Assembly: GCF_013375155.1 (NCBI RefSeq)
Contig: NZ_JABXOF010000001.1
Coordinates: 310,001 to 374,000, forward strand
DNA from: Serratia ureilytica
GTDB lineage: Bacteria; Pseudomonadota; Gammaproteobacteria; Enterobacterales; Enterobacteriaceae
Direction of reading: 5' to 3'
DNA: 64,000 nucleotides
In this document: piece after piece, positions 48,806 to 57,182 of the stretch
Position numbering within the stretch: the stretch's first letter is position 1
Layout of the letters: each line of letters begins with the position of its first letter
The notes under the pieces: generated by a model
Database searches by the model: none
What the model saw: the letters and a program-made list of their open reading frames with translations, nothing else
What the model was told of the DNA's origin: nothing
Position numbers and translations under genes: made by a program

Positions 48806-49339
48806 ATGCAGGTTATCGATACTAAAATCGATGGAGTCAAAGTCATTCAACCAACGGTATTTAGTGATACTCGCGGTTTTTTTATGGAAACGTTCGAGAA
48901 GCGTCGCTTTCAAGACATGCTGGATATTGATTTGGACTTCGTCCAAGACAATTATTCACGCTCTTCTCGGGGGGTTTTGCGCGGACTGCACTATCAAGAT
49001 ATCAAGCCGCAAGGCAAGTTGGTTCGTGTGGTGCGAGGCGAAGTTTATGATGTTGCTGTAGATATTCGCCCAGACTCACCCACATTTGGCAAGTGGGAAG
49101 GCATTGTGCTATCGGAAGAGAACAAAACTCAGCTTTGGATCCCGCCAGGTTTGGCCCACGGTTTTGTCGTGCTCTCTGAGATCGCGGATTTTGAATATAA
49201 GTGCACGGATTACTATTCGCCAGAACATGAAAGGTGCCTGATGTGGAATGATCCCGATGTCGGCGTGGCCTGGCCTGTTCGGCACCCTGTTTTGTCGGAA
49301 AAGGACAAGAACGGCAAATTTCTCAGAGAACTGATTTAA
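48806..49339 (+). CDS. rfbC: dTDP-4-dehydrorhamnose 3,5-epimerase
   Basis: A 177-residue cupin epimerase of dTDP-L-rhamnose synthesis. The catalytic His62 sits in RGVLRGLHYQ, and a conserved Tyr in FEYKCTDYYSPEHE. The ATG at 48806 follows GAGG. Its stop overlaps the rfbD start by one base (TAATG). The first two enzymes of the pathway (RfbA, RfbB) are not in this window. Confidence 0.95.
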   Translation: MQVIDTKIDGVKVIQPTVFSDTRGFFMETFEKRRFQDMLDIDLDFVQDNYSRSSRGVLRGLHYQDIKPQGKLVRVVRGEVYDVAVDIRPDSPTFGKWEGIVLSEENKTQLWIPPGLAHGFVVLSEIADFEYKCTDYYSPEHERCLMWNDPDVGVAWPVRHPVLSEKDKNGKFLRELI

Positions 49340-50217
49340 TGAGAGTTCTTTTAACCGGGGCTAAAGGGCAGGTCGGGCGCTGTTTTATCGATCGGGTACC
49401 CGCCGATTGGGTTATTTTAGCGGCCGACCGCAATACGATGGACATTTCCAAATTGGAGCAGGTTAAGGCCGTCGTCCAGGAGTTTAAACCGACGGCGATC
49501 ATAAATGCTGCAGCCTATACTGCCGTTGATAAAGCGGAACAAGATTGCGAGGCTGCGTTGTTAGCCAACGTTGTGGGCCCAGCCAATTTGGCCTTGGTTG
49601 CAAAGGCAATGGATTGCCGACTGCTTCATATTTCTACAGATTATGTTTTTGATGGCCTGGGCAAGCTTCCCTACAATGAGTTGGCTGGTACCCGCCCACT
49701 GTGCATTTACGGGAAAACCAAGCGTGATGGCGAATTGGCCATCGTATCAGAAATGCAAGATGCGATAATTCTTCGCACTTCTTGGGTTTTCAGTGAATAT
49801 GGCGAAAATTTCGTTAAAACCATGCTGAGGCTTGCTCGGCAACGTGAATCTCTTGATATCGTAGCCGATCAACGCGGTTGCCCGACATATGCGGGGGACA
49901 TCGCAGACGCGATGATAAAAATGTTGCTTTGTGAGGTTCAGGGAGGGATTTATCACTTCTGCGGGGATGAAGAGGTCTGCTGGAGTGAGTTTGCGGAGCA
50001 CATATTTAAAGTTGCTGCGGAGATGGGGGCGATTTCTCGCATGCCAAAGGTCAGTAAAATAACATCAGAACAATATGTGACTTTGGCTAAACGTCCTAAA
50101 TATTCAACCTTGAGTTGCAATAAAATCAATGAGATAGGTATTCCTGCTTCCAATTGGCAGTCAGCCCTGGAATACGTGATTTCTCGATTGAGAAAAATGG
50201 GTTACTTACAAGAGTAA
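49339..50217 (+). CDS. rfbD: dTDP-4-dehydrorhamnose reductase
   Basis: A 292-residue short-chain reductase, last step to dTDP-L-rhamnose. The nucleotide-binding GAKGQVGR (7-14), HISTDYVFDG, and catalytic pair YGKTKRDGE (Tyr, Lys) are present. It is translated coupled to rfbC and is convergent with the O-antigen operon, whose GT2 enzyme resembles rhamnosyltransferases. Confidence 0.94.
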   Translation: MRVLLTGAKGQVGRCFIDRVPADWVILAADRNTMDISKLEQVKAVVQEFKPTAIINAAAYTAVDKAEQDCEAALLANVVGPANLALVAKAMDCRLLHISTDYVFDGLGKLPYNELAGTRPLCIYGKTKRDGELAIVSEMQDAIILRTSWVFSEYGENFVKTMLRLARQRESLDIVADQRGCPTYAGDIADAMIKMLLCEVQGGIYHFCGDEEVCWSEFAEHIFKVAAEMGAISRMPKVSKITSEQYVTLAKRPKYSTLSCNKINEIGIPASNWQSALEYVISRLRKMGYLQE

Positions 50218-50231
50218 TGTCGGCACCGTGT

Positions 50232-50270
50232 GGGTGAGCATGATGTATTTTGTTATTTTCATGCTCACCC
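50232..50270. terminator. stem-loop between rfbD and the O-antigen operon
   Basis: GGGTGAGCATGA (50232-50243) pairs perfectly with TCATGCTCACCC (50259-50270) over a 15-base loop. There is no T-run outside the stem, but its place between convergent operons suggests transcript ends on both strands. Confidence 0.6.
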
Positions 50271-50305
50271 GACAGTAATTGGCGCATAGCTTATTCGCTA
50301 TGGAG

Positions 50306-51130
50306 TTACCAAATTTTCCAGCCGTGAATATTAAAGAAAGTAATCATTGAGCGTGAAAATAGCTTAATATGCGCCCAGCCTTTTCGCGCCGCATGGCCAC
50401 CGTAATGCACGACTTTGACATCAGGGACATAGGCTATTCTGGTAATTTTTGCCGTACGGATGCTGAGATCGAAATCTTCGAAATAAAGAAAGAATTTAGG
50501 ATTGAATCCGGATAATTCTTTCAGTACGCTGTAGCGGAAAAACATAAAGCAGCCACTCACGATAGGCGGATCGAAATAAACATCGTGAGGCGTTAGCGTA
50601 TCAGCCATTTCATAGCGTCGAAGATAACTTTTGAAAAAACGCTTTCCTTTAACCGAGGCAAAGAAACGCAATAAATATACAAATACAGAAGGGTATCGCT
50701 TACACAAATATTGTGTTTCCCCGCTCCCCCAGGTTGCATACGGCGTAATTAAGCCACATTCAGGGTGAGCATCCATGAAGGAGAATGCATTCTCTAATGC
50801 ATTTTTATCCATCTCTAAATCGGGGTTTAAAATAAGGGTGTATTTTGACTTAATAGCTAAGCTTAAATTATGTGACACTCCAAAGCCAGGATTGTCTGGT
50901 CGTGATATGTAATTTCCGGGAATAACGTCAAGGAACTCTTTAATTAGCGAAGTGACTGCAGGATCAGTAGTTGGCGAGTTATCAACAACCAATAAATAAC
51001 AGTCGCGTGCTTTAAAAACGTTTGTCTCAACAAGTGCGGCAAGGGTTTTTCTTAAATCTACAAGATTCGGTTTGAAAATTACTAATGAGATTGTAAGAAA
51101 TTTTTCATCTTCAATAGCCGGTAAAGACAT
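50306..51130 (-). CDS. GT2 glycosyltransferase, WbbL/rhamnosyltransferase-like
   Basis: A 274-residue inverting GT-A glycosyltransferase (family GT2). ISRPDNPGFGVSHNLSLA, then LILNPDLEMDKNAL (DxD-like region) and FFLYFEDFDLSIRTAK (the ED-x2-D/R signature) are typical of WbbL-type rhamnosyltransferases. It is the last gene of the minus-strand O-antigen operon and overlaps the gene before it by about 20 bases. The start is uncertain: a GTG at 51145 is also in frame. dTDP-rhamnose from rfbC/rfbD next door is a plausible donor. Confidence 0.85.
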   Translation of the reverse strand: MSLPAIEDEKFLTISLVIFKPNLVDLRKTLAALVETNVFKARDCYLLVVDNSPTTDPAVTSLIKEFLDVIPGNYISRPDNPGFGVSHNLSLAIKSKYTLILNPDLEMDKNALENAFSFMDAHPECGLITPYATWGSGETQYLCKRYPSVFVYLLRFFASVKGKRFFKSYLRRYEMADTLTPHDVYFDPPIVSGCFMFFRYSVLKELSGFNPKFFLYFEDFDLSIRTAKITRIAYVPDVKVVHYGGHAARKGWAHIKLFSRSMITFFNIHGWKIW

Positions 51131-52196
51131 GAGAGAATCGTCCACTCCATCTTGGGATGTCGTTTGGTTTTTTAGGTGAAGGAAAAACTAGCGTGTTGTC
51201 AGGTATAGTAATGCCTAGCGTTGTGTCAGAATTGTAGGCTTCTTCTTTGTGATGCCATAGCATCTCGCCAAATGGAGTCGATAGGATGGCTTTTCCTGCC
51301 AACCTGTATTCGTAGAACTTAACAGGATCGACATATTTAGTAATGTCGTTCTGCAAAAATGGAATAATCACATAATCAAATGTGGATATCTTTTTCATTA
51401 CCTGGGGGTGTGGGATAGGGGGTTCCAGGATGATATTTTGAGGTAAGCTTTCCGGAATTCCGGTTTTTCTTGGCCCTACGAGGTTTATGATTGCTTCCGG
51501 ATTTTTAGTGGCCAACTCGAACACCCACTTCCAGTCAAACCAGCTTGCGATTGTGCCGATATAGCCAAATGTGATTTTTTCATGCGATGCTTTCGGGATA
51601 TGAATTTTTTGCATGTCATCTGAACACGCATTCAACACCAACTCAGTTTTGCTGGGGGCGATAGACGAAAATTTCTCAATTAAGGCATGACTTGAACAGA
51701 ATATGCGGTCAACTTGTTGGGCGATTTCTTTTTCAAGATTAGCCGTGTTTTTCTTTGATAGGCCAGAATAAAACGAAGGGAAATCATCCATGGCGTCATA
51801 CCACACTTGCCGCCATTTAAATTGCTTGATAAGCATGTTGGCCAGCAGACAGGGTTTGCCGATAACCAGAGTGGTATCTTCAGATATAAAATTCTTTATA
51901 TCGTCAATGATTTTCTTTATTTTCCCTTGGTTGAGCAGCTTAAACAACGCAGGTATCGGCTCCACGGGGGCTACAAAACCCAACCGAGCCAGTTGCAGAC
52001 CCTCTATCAAATCCAATCCTGCAGGTTCAGGGGCATGGCGGCCGGGGGTCAGATCGGCGAGGGTGGGAAAACGACTAGGATAAGGCTCAATCCACAAAAG
52101 TTCCTGGGTGGCATGGGTCAGCGCATATTTGGCGAAAAAATGAGGGCGCTGACTTATGCTCAACCAGGGAACAGCTGAAAGATAGACGATTTTCAT
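51111..52196 (-). CDS. GT4/TuaH-like glycosyltransferase
   Basis: A 361-residue putative glycosyltransferase resembling TuaH (teichuronic acid) enzymes: WYDAMDDFPSFY, RIFCSSHALIEKFS, TFGYIGTIASWFDWKWVFEL and YVDPVKFYEYRLAGKAILS. Its ATG overlaps the wecB stop (ATGA), showing translational coupling. The same landmarks recur in the C-terminal module of the 921-residue protein encoded upstream in this operon, so the two look paralogous. Sugar donor unknown. Confidence 0.8.
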   Translation of the reverse strand: MKIVYLSAVPWLSISQRPHFFAKYALTHATQELLWIEPYPSRFPTLADLTPGRHAPEPAGLDLIEGLQLARLGFVAPVEPIPALFKLLNQGKIKKIIDDIKNFISEDTTLVIGKPCLLANMLIKQFKWRQVWYDAMDDFPSFYSGLSKKNTANLEKEIAQQVDRIFCSSHALIEKFSSIAPSKTELVLNACSDDMQKIHIPKASHEKITFGYIGTIASWFDWKWVFELATKNPEAIINLVGPRKTGIPESLPQNIILEPPIPHPQVMKKISTFDYVIIPFLQNDITKYVDPVKFYEYRLAGKAILSTPFGEMLWHHKEEAYNSDTTLGITIPDNTLVFPSPKKPNDIPRWSGRFSHVFTGY

Positions 52197-53305
52197 TGGC
52201 ATTGTTCAGTAAAGAAATTGCGGACGATACGGACGATACGCTGGCTGGACTCACCATCACCGTAAGGAGAGCTTCCTTTTGCCATTTTTTGATAGGCCTG
52301 AGGGCTATCAAGCAGCAAAGACGCTTCTCTTACGATGTCCGCTTGTTCCGTTCCGATTAATTTCACCACGCCTTCCGAGACGGCTTCTGGGCGCTCGGTA
52401 TCGCGACGTAAGACCAAGACGGGTTTGCCCAAGGCCGGAGCTTCTTCTTGCACGCCGCCAGAGTCGGAAAGAATCAGGTAGGCATTCTTCATGGCGGCAA
52501 CGAAAGGACCATAGTCAAATGGGCTGACCAGCTTAATTCTTTCGTGTTCTTTTAACAGACGATCCGTGACTTCGCGCACGTTTGGGTTGGGATGAACGGG
52601 GAAAAGAATATAGATATCACTATACTTTTCGATAAGTTCAAGAGCTGCGTTGCAGATATTGACAATAGGTTGGCCGAAGTTCTCTCTGCGATGAGAAGTG
52701 ATAAGAAGCATCCGGGCGTCTTGGGGAATATCGACGCCGATATCAAACGTCTTTTGTGCGGTCGTCAGCAAGGCATCAATCACGGTGTTTCCCGTAACGT
52801 GAATATGCTCTGCAGGAATGCCTTCGCGCAAGAGGTTGCTTTTAGATACTTCAGTCGGAGCAAAATGCAAGCGTGCTAAATGTCCGGCAAGAATACGGTT
52901 TGCTTCTTCAGGAAAAGGTGAATAGAGGTCGTGTGTACGCAGCCCCGCCTCGAGATGAGCGAAAGGCACTTTCTTGTAGAAACAGGCCAGTGACGTCACG
53001 AAGACGGTCGTCGTATCGCCTTGTGCGATAACCAAATCCGGTGCTGCCTCTTCGAGAGTTCGGTCGATGCTGGTCATCAGGCGCGCGGTCAACTCTGGCA
53101 ATGTTTGCCCAGGTGTCATGACATTAAGATCATAATCGGCTTCAATTTCGAAAAGTTGGAAAGCCTGATCCAACAGGTCTCGGTGTTGGGCCGTCGCCAA
53201 TACGCAAACGTCGAATTCACCGGAGGCATGAAGTGCCTTGATCACCGGCGCCATTTTTATCGCTTCCGGACGAGTACCCACAACGCACATAATTTTCTTT
53301 AACAT
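52193..53305 (-). CDS. wecB: UDP-N-acetylglucosamine 2-epimerase (non-hydrolysing)
   Basis: A 370-residue enzyme making UDP-ManNAc from UDP-GlcNAc. CVVGTRPEAIKMAPV at the N-terminus, HLEAGLRTHDLYSPFPEE and ITSHRRENFG are diagnostic. The start MLKKIMCVVGTRPEA at 53305 was preferred to an upstream in-frame codon. In the enterobacterial common antigen cluster wecB is followed by wecC; no dehydrogenase is here, so the product is probably ManNAc itself, used in this O antigen, and a second wecB should exist in the ECA cluster. Confidence 0.93.
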   Translation of the reverse strand: MLKKIMCVVGTRPEAIKMAPVIKALHASGEFDVCVLATAQHRDLLDQAFQLFEIEADYDLNVMTPGQTLPELTARLMTSIDRTLEEAAPDLVIAQGDTTTVFVTSLACFYKKVPFAHLEAGLRTHDLYSPFPEEANRILAGHLARLHFAPTEVSKSNLLREGIPAEHIHVTGNTVIDALLTTAQKTFDIGVDIPQDARMLLITSHRRENFGQPIVNICNAALELIEKYSDIYILFPVHPNPNVREVTDRLLKEHERIKLVSPFDYGPFVAAMKNAYLILSDSGGVQEEAPALGKPVLVLRRDTERPEAVSEGVVKLIGTEQADIVREASLLLDSPQAYQKMAKGSSPYGDGESSQRIVRIVRNFFTEQCQ

Positions 53306-53374
53306 GGTTGTCTCAATAATTAATATCCCCATACTGACGATAAAAATCGGTATGGGGAGGTGGTAATCGAATAG

Positions 53375-54427
53375 CTATTCGGTTCTGCGTAGCAATTCGT
53401 CCCAATCGTTCATAAAGGCATGGGCGGAAAATTTTTCTTTCAGAGCGGCAAGTGATGCTTTAGATTGCGCATAATTGTCAGATATAGAGGCTATTTTTTC
53501 TGACAATTGGCGAGCATCATGCAACGAGTAAGTAAACTCATTTTCACGCGTGGCAACTAAATAGTTATGTGCTTCGATATTGGACAAAACAACGGGGACG
53601 TCTGCACAAATCGCTTCTGAAGCCGATAAGCCAAATGATTCTCCGGTTGATGGCGACACAAAAATCCCGTTGGCTTGAGAGATCGCCAACAGCAGCTTGT
53701 CCACATTCAAGAATGGCACTGGCGGCAAGCATACGGTGTCGCCCACTAGATTTCTGCTCTCCAGCTCGGCGTTGGTGTTGATTTCAGAAGACTGCGGGCC
53801 GCACAGAACTAGCATGTATTTTTCCGCGTGTCGTTCTTTTAAAATAACGAATGCGTCCAGTAATTCAGTCAGGTTCTTTAGCTTGTCCATCCGTCCCAGG
53901 AAGAGAATAGGTCTTCTCGACCATGTTGGCAGAGAGGGAATCGCATGCGGTTCTTGAGAGACATGATCCCAAGGAACGAAATTACGCAGCAATAACAATG
54001 GACAGGCACTTTTTTGCAATTCAGGCTCTAGCTGCTTCATAAAGAACGCGGATGGGCACAATATTGCCGAACAACTGTCCGGAATTTTATTCAAGTAAGC
54101 TCTGTTTTCTTTATAGGCTGTATGGCATTCCGCAAAGTATTTCAATTTGTGCGTATGGCAAAATGTCAGAGCCGCAGGGAAATCAATGCAAAAAATGAGG
54201 CTGTAATTTTGCGTTAATAAATAATCGAAGTTGATGATTTTGACATCGACATTTTTACAGTCCGAGAGTGCGGCGGTGATCGCCTTCGCCGCACCGGAAT
54301 CATGAGTAAAAAGAAGGTCAATCTGATAGGTGCCTATATCGTTTAATAAACGGGCACGGGTGAGCATGACTTTCTCAACACCGCCATGCGTCGCCCAAGG
54401 ATAGATAAATGCTATTTTACGAAGCAT
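53375..54427 (-). CDS. GT4-type glycosyltransferase of the O-antigen operon
   Basis: A 350-residue GT-B glycosyltransferase. MLRKIAFIYPWATHGGVEKV has the GG-loop; PILFLGRMDKLKNLTELLDA begins the donor domain, and PSTGESFGLSASEAICADVP gives the E-x7-E motif. The ATG at 54427 overlaps the stop of the preceding gene by 11 bases. Cytosolic, extending the lipid-linked O-antigen chain; donor not predictable. Confidence 0.84.
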   Translation of the reverse strand: MLRKIAFIYPWATHGGVEKVMLTRARLLNDIGTYQIDLLFTHDSGAAKAITAALSDCKNVDVKIINFDYLLTQNYSLIFCIDFPAALTFCHTHKLKYFAECHTAYKENRAYLNKIPDSCSAILCPSAFFMKQLEPELQKSACPLLLLRNFVPWDHVSQEPHAIPSLPTWSRRPILFLGRMDKLKNLTELLDAFVILKERHAEKYMLVLCGPQSSEINTNAELESRNLVGDTVCLPPVPFLNVDKLLLAISQANGIFVSPSTGESFGLSASEAICADVPVVLSNIEAHNYLVATRENEFTYSLHDARQLSEKIASISDNYAQSKASLAALKEKFSAHAFMNDWDELLRRTE

Positions 54428-57182
54428 ATAACTCCCTAATTCCTTTTCTTTTCAGGGTGTTCAACTCCATTTCTTCGAATCGGGCTGCCCAAGTGGTTTC
54501 TTGCAAGAAGGTTTCCAACTCGTCAGAGTGGCGCTCGCTATTGATTGTTTTCTCAAACAGATCGACAACGTCGCTGCCGTCAGAGAAATAGGTCATCGGA
54601 TAGCGTTTAATATGCTCAATGCCGGTCACTAGAGTTGGTAAGCCAAAATAGAGGTACTCATAAATTTTGATCGGATCTACCGCTTGAGCCAGCTCGCCAC
54701 TTTTGAATGGAATGAGGCCGATCGACCATTCTTTGACATATTGATGAAGGTCTTTTGGCATTACTTTGCCCACCAGTGTGATGTTAGCAATATTTTTCGC
54801 TTTATTGACCACCCACTCAGGCTCACCGTAACCAATGATCTCGAAGTGATATTGTGGGAATTTTTCAGCTAATTTAAATACGATATCCCAGTCGAACCAC
54901 GAGTCCGTTAGATGGCCGAAATAGCCCACTTTGTTGCCGTTGTCTTTCGCTATATTACGTGTATCGCCCAAGACCTTCTCGGAATAGCCATTACCGACTA
55001 CTTCAATATCACTGCGAAGATAAGCAAATTTGTCACGCAGTGATGGAGCAACGCCACAGACGTAATCGCTTTGTAGAATGAGGGTTTCTTCAATCTCTTT
55101 CTGGTACCAAGGAGCTTGTCCGACCTTATGGAAGCATTCCCATTCATCCATAATGTCATAGATGATGTTGCAGCCTTGCGCTCTAAACTCATAGAGCGGA
55201 GTGAGGAAGACTTTCGCCGGCATCGTGATGACAAAGAACGCGGTTTTGTCATGCAGATGACACTGACGGGTGTATTTCACAAAATCATACAGCGGAACCT
55301 GATAGACATTGTTCCAGACTTGCGAACAACCTTTCGACAACGTTTCCTGTGGCGTCCATTGCCAGGCGATAAAGATAACCTGATAGCCTTTTTCCGAGAA
55401 ATATTTTGCCGCGTTGATTGGCCGTTGGTTCACCAGCTCATCGAATTCGAAGCTGCATGGAATGAAGACGACTTTCTCTGATTGGTTTACCGCTGCGACC
55501 CAGTCTGGAATGTCTTCAGGTGTAGAGGTATCCGTCATCGCGCTATTGCAAGCGTGCTCGAAGTGTTTTTGAACGTAACGGTGCCGCTGGGTCTGTAGTT
55601 TTAACCTGACAGACTCGGGCAGTCTCCAATAAAGAGTTTTGGCCAGTTCATAGCGTTTGTCCGCTCTGGTCAGTGATTGAACGGCAACCTGAACCAAATA
55701 TCGAAGTTTTTGCCCTGCACTCGGTGCAACCGCGTGAGGCAAAGTTCTGAAATAGTCTTCTTGTTTTGCCGCTACCGATGTCAGGAGTTGTACTAACGAT
55801 TTAACGTCATTCTGCAAAGAGAGATTCTGTTCTTCCAACGCAGCTAACTTGGCGATGACATCATTCCCTGAACTTGCTGCATTAGCATTAACAGGGGTGT
55901 CCAGGGGAGCCTGGCTCGCTTTATCTTCCATTTTGACGGTCTCTTTCACGCTATCATCATGAGCGTTGATCTTGATACTGTTGGCGATCAGTTGGTTTGC
56001 TAGCGTTTTAAATATAGCGACAGTAAAGGCATTCGCGATCAAAAAACTTTCGTTTTCCTGTGATGATGGTGCCTTACACAGCTGCTGGTAGAGTTGCAGC
56101 GAATCACCGTTGTCGTATCGCTCTTTGTCCGGGAGAACCATATTCTCGAGGATTTGGCTCCAACGGCCATCGCTCTGGTATTCAATAAGCAAGTCTGGGG
56201 GCAGGGGACGAGCGGCGGCAAATTGCTCTTGAAGCACATCTTCTTCGGCATTGGCCAGATTTCTGCCTGAGAAATTACAGTAAGCGGCATGTTTAAAGGT
56301 TTCATCGTCCAGAATGCCTTTAATGCCGTCGTAGCCAACCAGACACACCGGAAGCTGGCTAATGCCGGCTTCCAGTACTCCGCGGCCCATGCCGGCAAAC
56401 CCCGCGTATTGCGGCATGACGGAAGGGATGTCACTGACAACGCCTTTGAAACCAACCCATTCGTTGAAGTTATTATCGCTAACGTAGGTTTTTATAGTGT
56501 CTTCATCACTACCGGTACCGTAAATATCAATACCATGAATCATTTGGCAGCGGCTGGCGAAGTCAATGAACTTCATAATCCCTGCGGATTTATCCTCATC
56601 CAGCCTGCTGGCGATAAGCCATCTTTTCTCAACAGTCTCATCCGTGATAGCGGGATGCGTTTGGGCGGTGTCTATCAGGTTAGGAACGATCATCACCGAG
56701 GGGTGGTCTATGATCTCCGCCAATTGATCCGCCGTTTCCTGCGAAACGCAAAATATGGTATGTAGCGTTTTGAGAAAATAAATGGCCAACGCCTGATTAT
56801 AAATATTCCGAGTAAAATGCTGCAGCGACAGAGGGCCGTGCAATGTTAATAGCGACGGTATTTTTTCGCAGTCTGCGGCGATAACGGCAGGGAAAATGCA
56901 GTCAAAAGGATGCACATGAATGACATCGATGCCTTTTTCTTTGATAACCTGTCGTATCAGGTCTACGCCTTGAACGAGTTGTTCGATAGAGCCGTTGCTT
57001 AAATGAATATTTTCATGGCACGAGCTCAACCCGTCAGGGAGTAATGACGGGTCTGCGACAACGGCGTACATAAGATGAACCTGGTAACCGTGGGCGACCA
57101 GATCCTTTACCTGAGTGTTGATATAGGTTTCCAACCCACCGATTGAGTAATACTGAGTTATGATAAGTATTGATTTATTCAT
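54417..57182 (-). CDS. two-module glycosyltransferase
   Basis: A 921-residue protein with two glycosyltransferase modules. Module one (about 1-370) starts MNKSILIITQYYSIGGLETY and includes HVHPFDCIFPAVIAAD, WLIASRLDEDKSAGIMKFID and GMGRGVLEAGISQLPVCLVG, a GT4 type. A linker (about 400-500) carries a heptad-like coiled coil (AALEEQNLSLQNDVKSLVQL, near 440-475). Module two (about 560-921) has YDIMDEWECFHKVG, GYFGHLTDSWFDWDIVFKLA and AQAVDPIKIYEYLYFGLP, related to the TuaH-like protein encoded nearby. The ATG at 57182 has AGGAG upstream and overlaps wzt by eight bases. Such multidomain enzymes often polymerise or cap ABC-exported O antigens. Confidence 0.85.
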   Translation of the reverse strand: MNKSILIITQYYSIGGLETYINTQVKDLVAHGYQVHLMYAVVADPSLLPDGLSSCHENIHLSNGSIEQLVQGVDLIRQVIKEKGIDVIHVHPFDCIFPAVIAADCEKIPSLLTLHGPLSLQHFTRNIYNQALAIYFLKTLHTIFCVSQETADQLAEIIDHPSVMIVPNLIDTAQTHPAITDETVEKRWLIASRLDEDKSAGIMKFIDFASRCQMIHGIDIYGTGSDEDTIKTYVSDNNFNEWVGFKGVVSDIPSVMPQYAGFAGMGRGVLEAGISQLPVCLVGYDGIKGILDDETFKHAAYCNFSGRNLANAEEDVLQEQFAAARPLPPDLLIEYQSDGRWSQILENMVLPDKERYDNGDSLQLYQQLCKAPSSQENESFLIANAFTVAIFKTLANQLIANSIKINAHDDSVKETVKMEDKASQAPLDTPVNANAASSGNDVIAKLAALEEQNLSLQNDVKSLVQLLTSVAAKQEDYFRTLPHAVAPSAGQKLRYLVQVAVQSLTRADKRYELAKTLYWRLPESVRLKLQTQRHRYVQKHFEHACNSAMTDTSTPEDIPDWVAAVNQSEKVVFIPCSFEFDELVNQRPINAAKYFSEKGYQVIFIAWQWTPQETLSKGCSQVWNNVYQVPLYDFVKYTRQCHLHDKTAFFVITMPAKVFLTPLYEFRAQGCNIIYDIMDEWECFHKVGQAPWYQKEIEETLILQSDYVCGVAPSLRDKFAYLRSDIEVVGNGYSEKVLGDTRNIAKDNGNKVGYFGHLTDSWFDWDIVFKLAEKFPQYHFEIIGYGEPEWVVNKAKNIANITLVGKVMPKDLHQYVKEWSIGLIPFKSGELAQAVDPIKIYEYLYFGLPTLVTGIEHIKRYPMTYFSDGSDVVDLFEKTINSERHSDELETFLQETTWAARFEEMELNTLKRKGIRELYAS

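Noticed and set aside
52193-53305. wecB taken as part of an enterobacterial common antigen cluster
   Set aside because: No wecC, wecG, rff or wzxE genes nearby; neighbours are O-antigen transferases and wzm/wzt.
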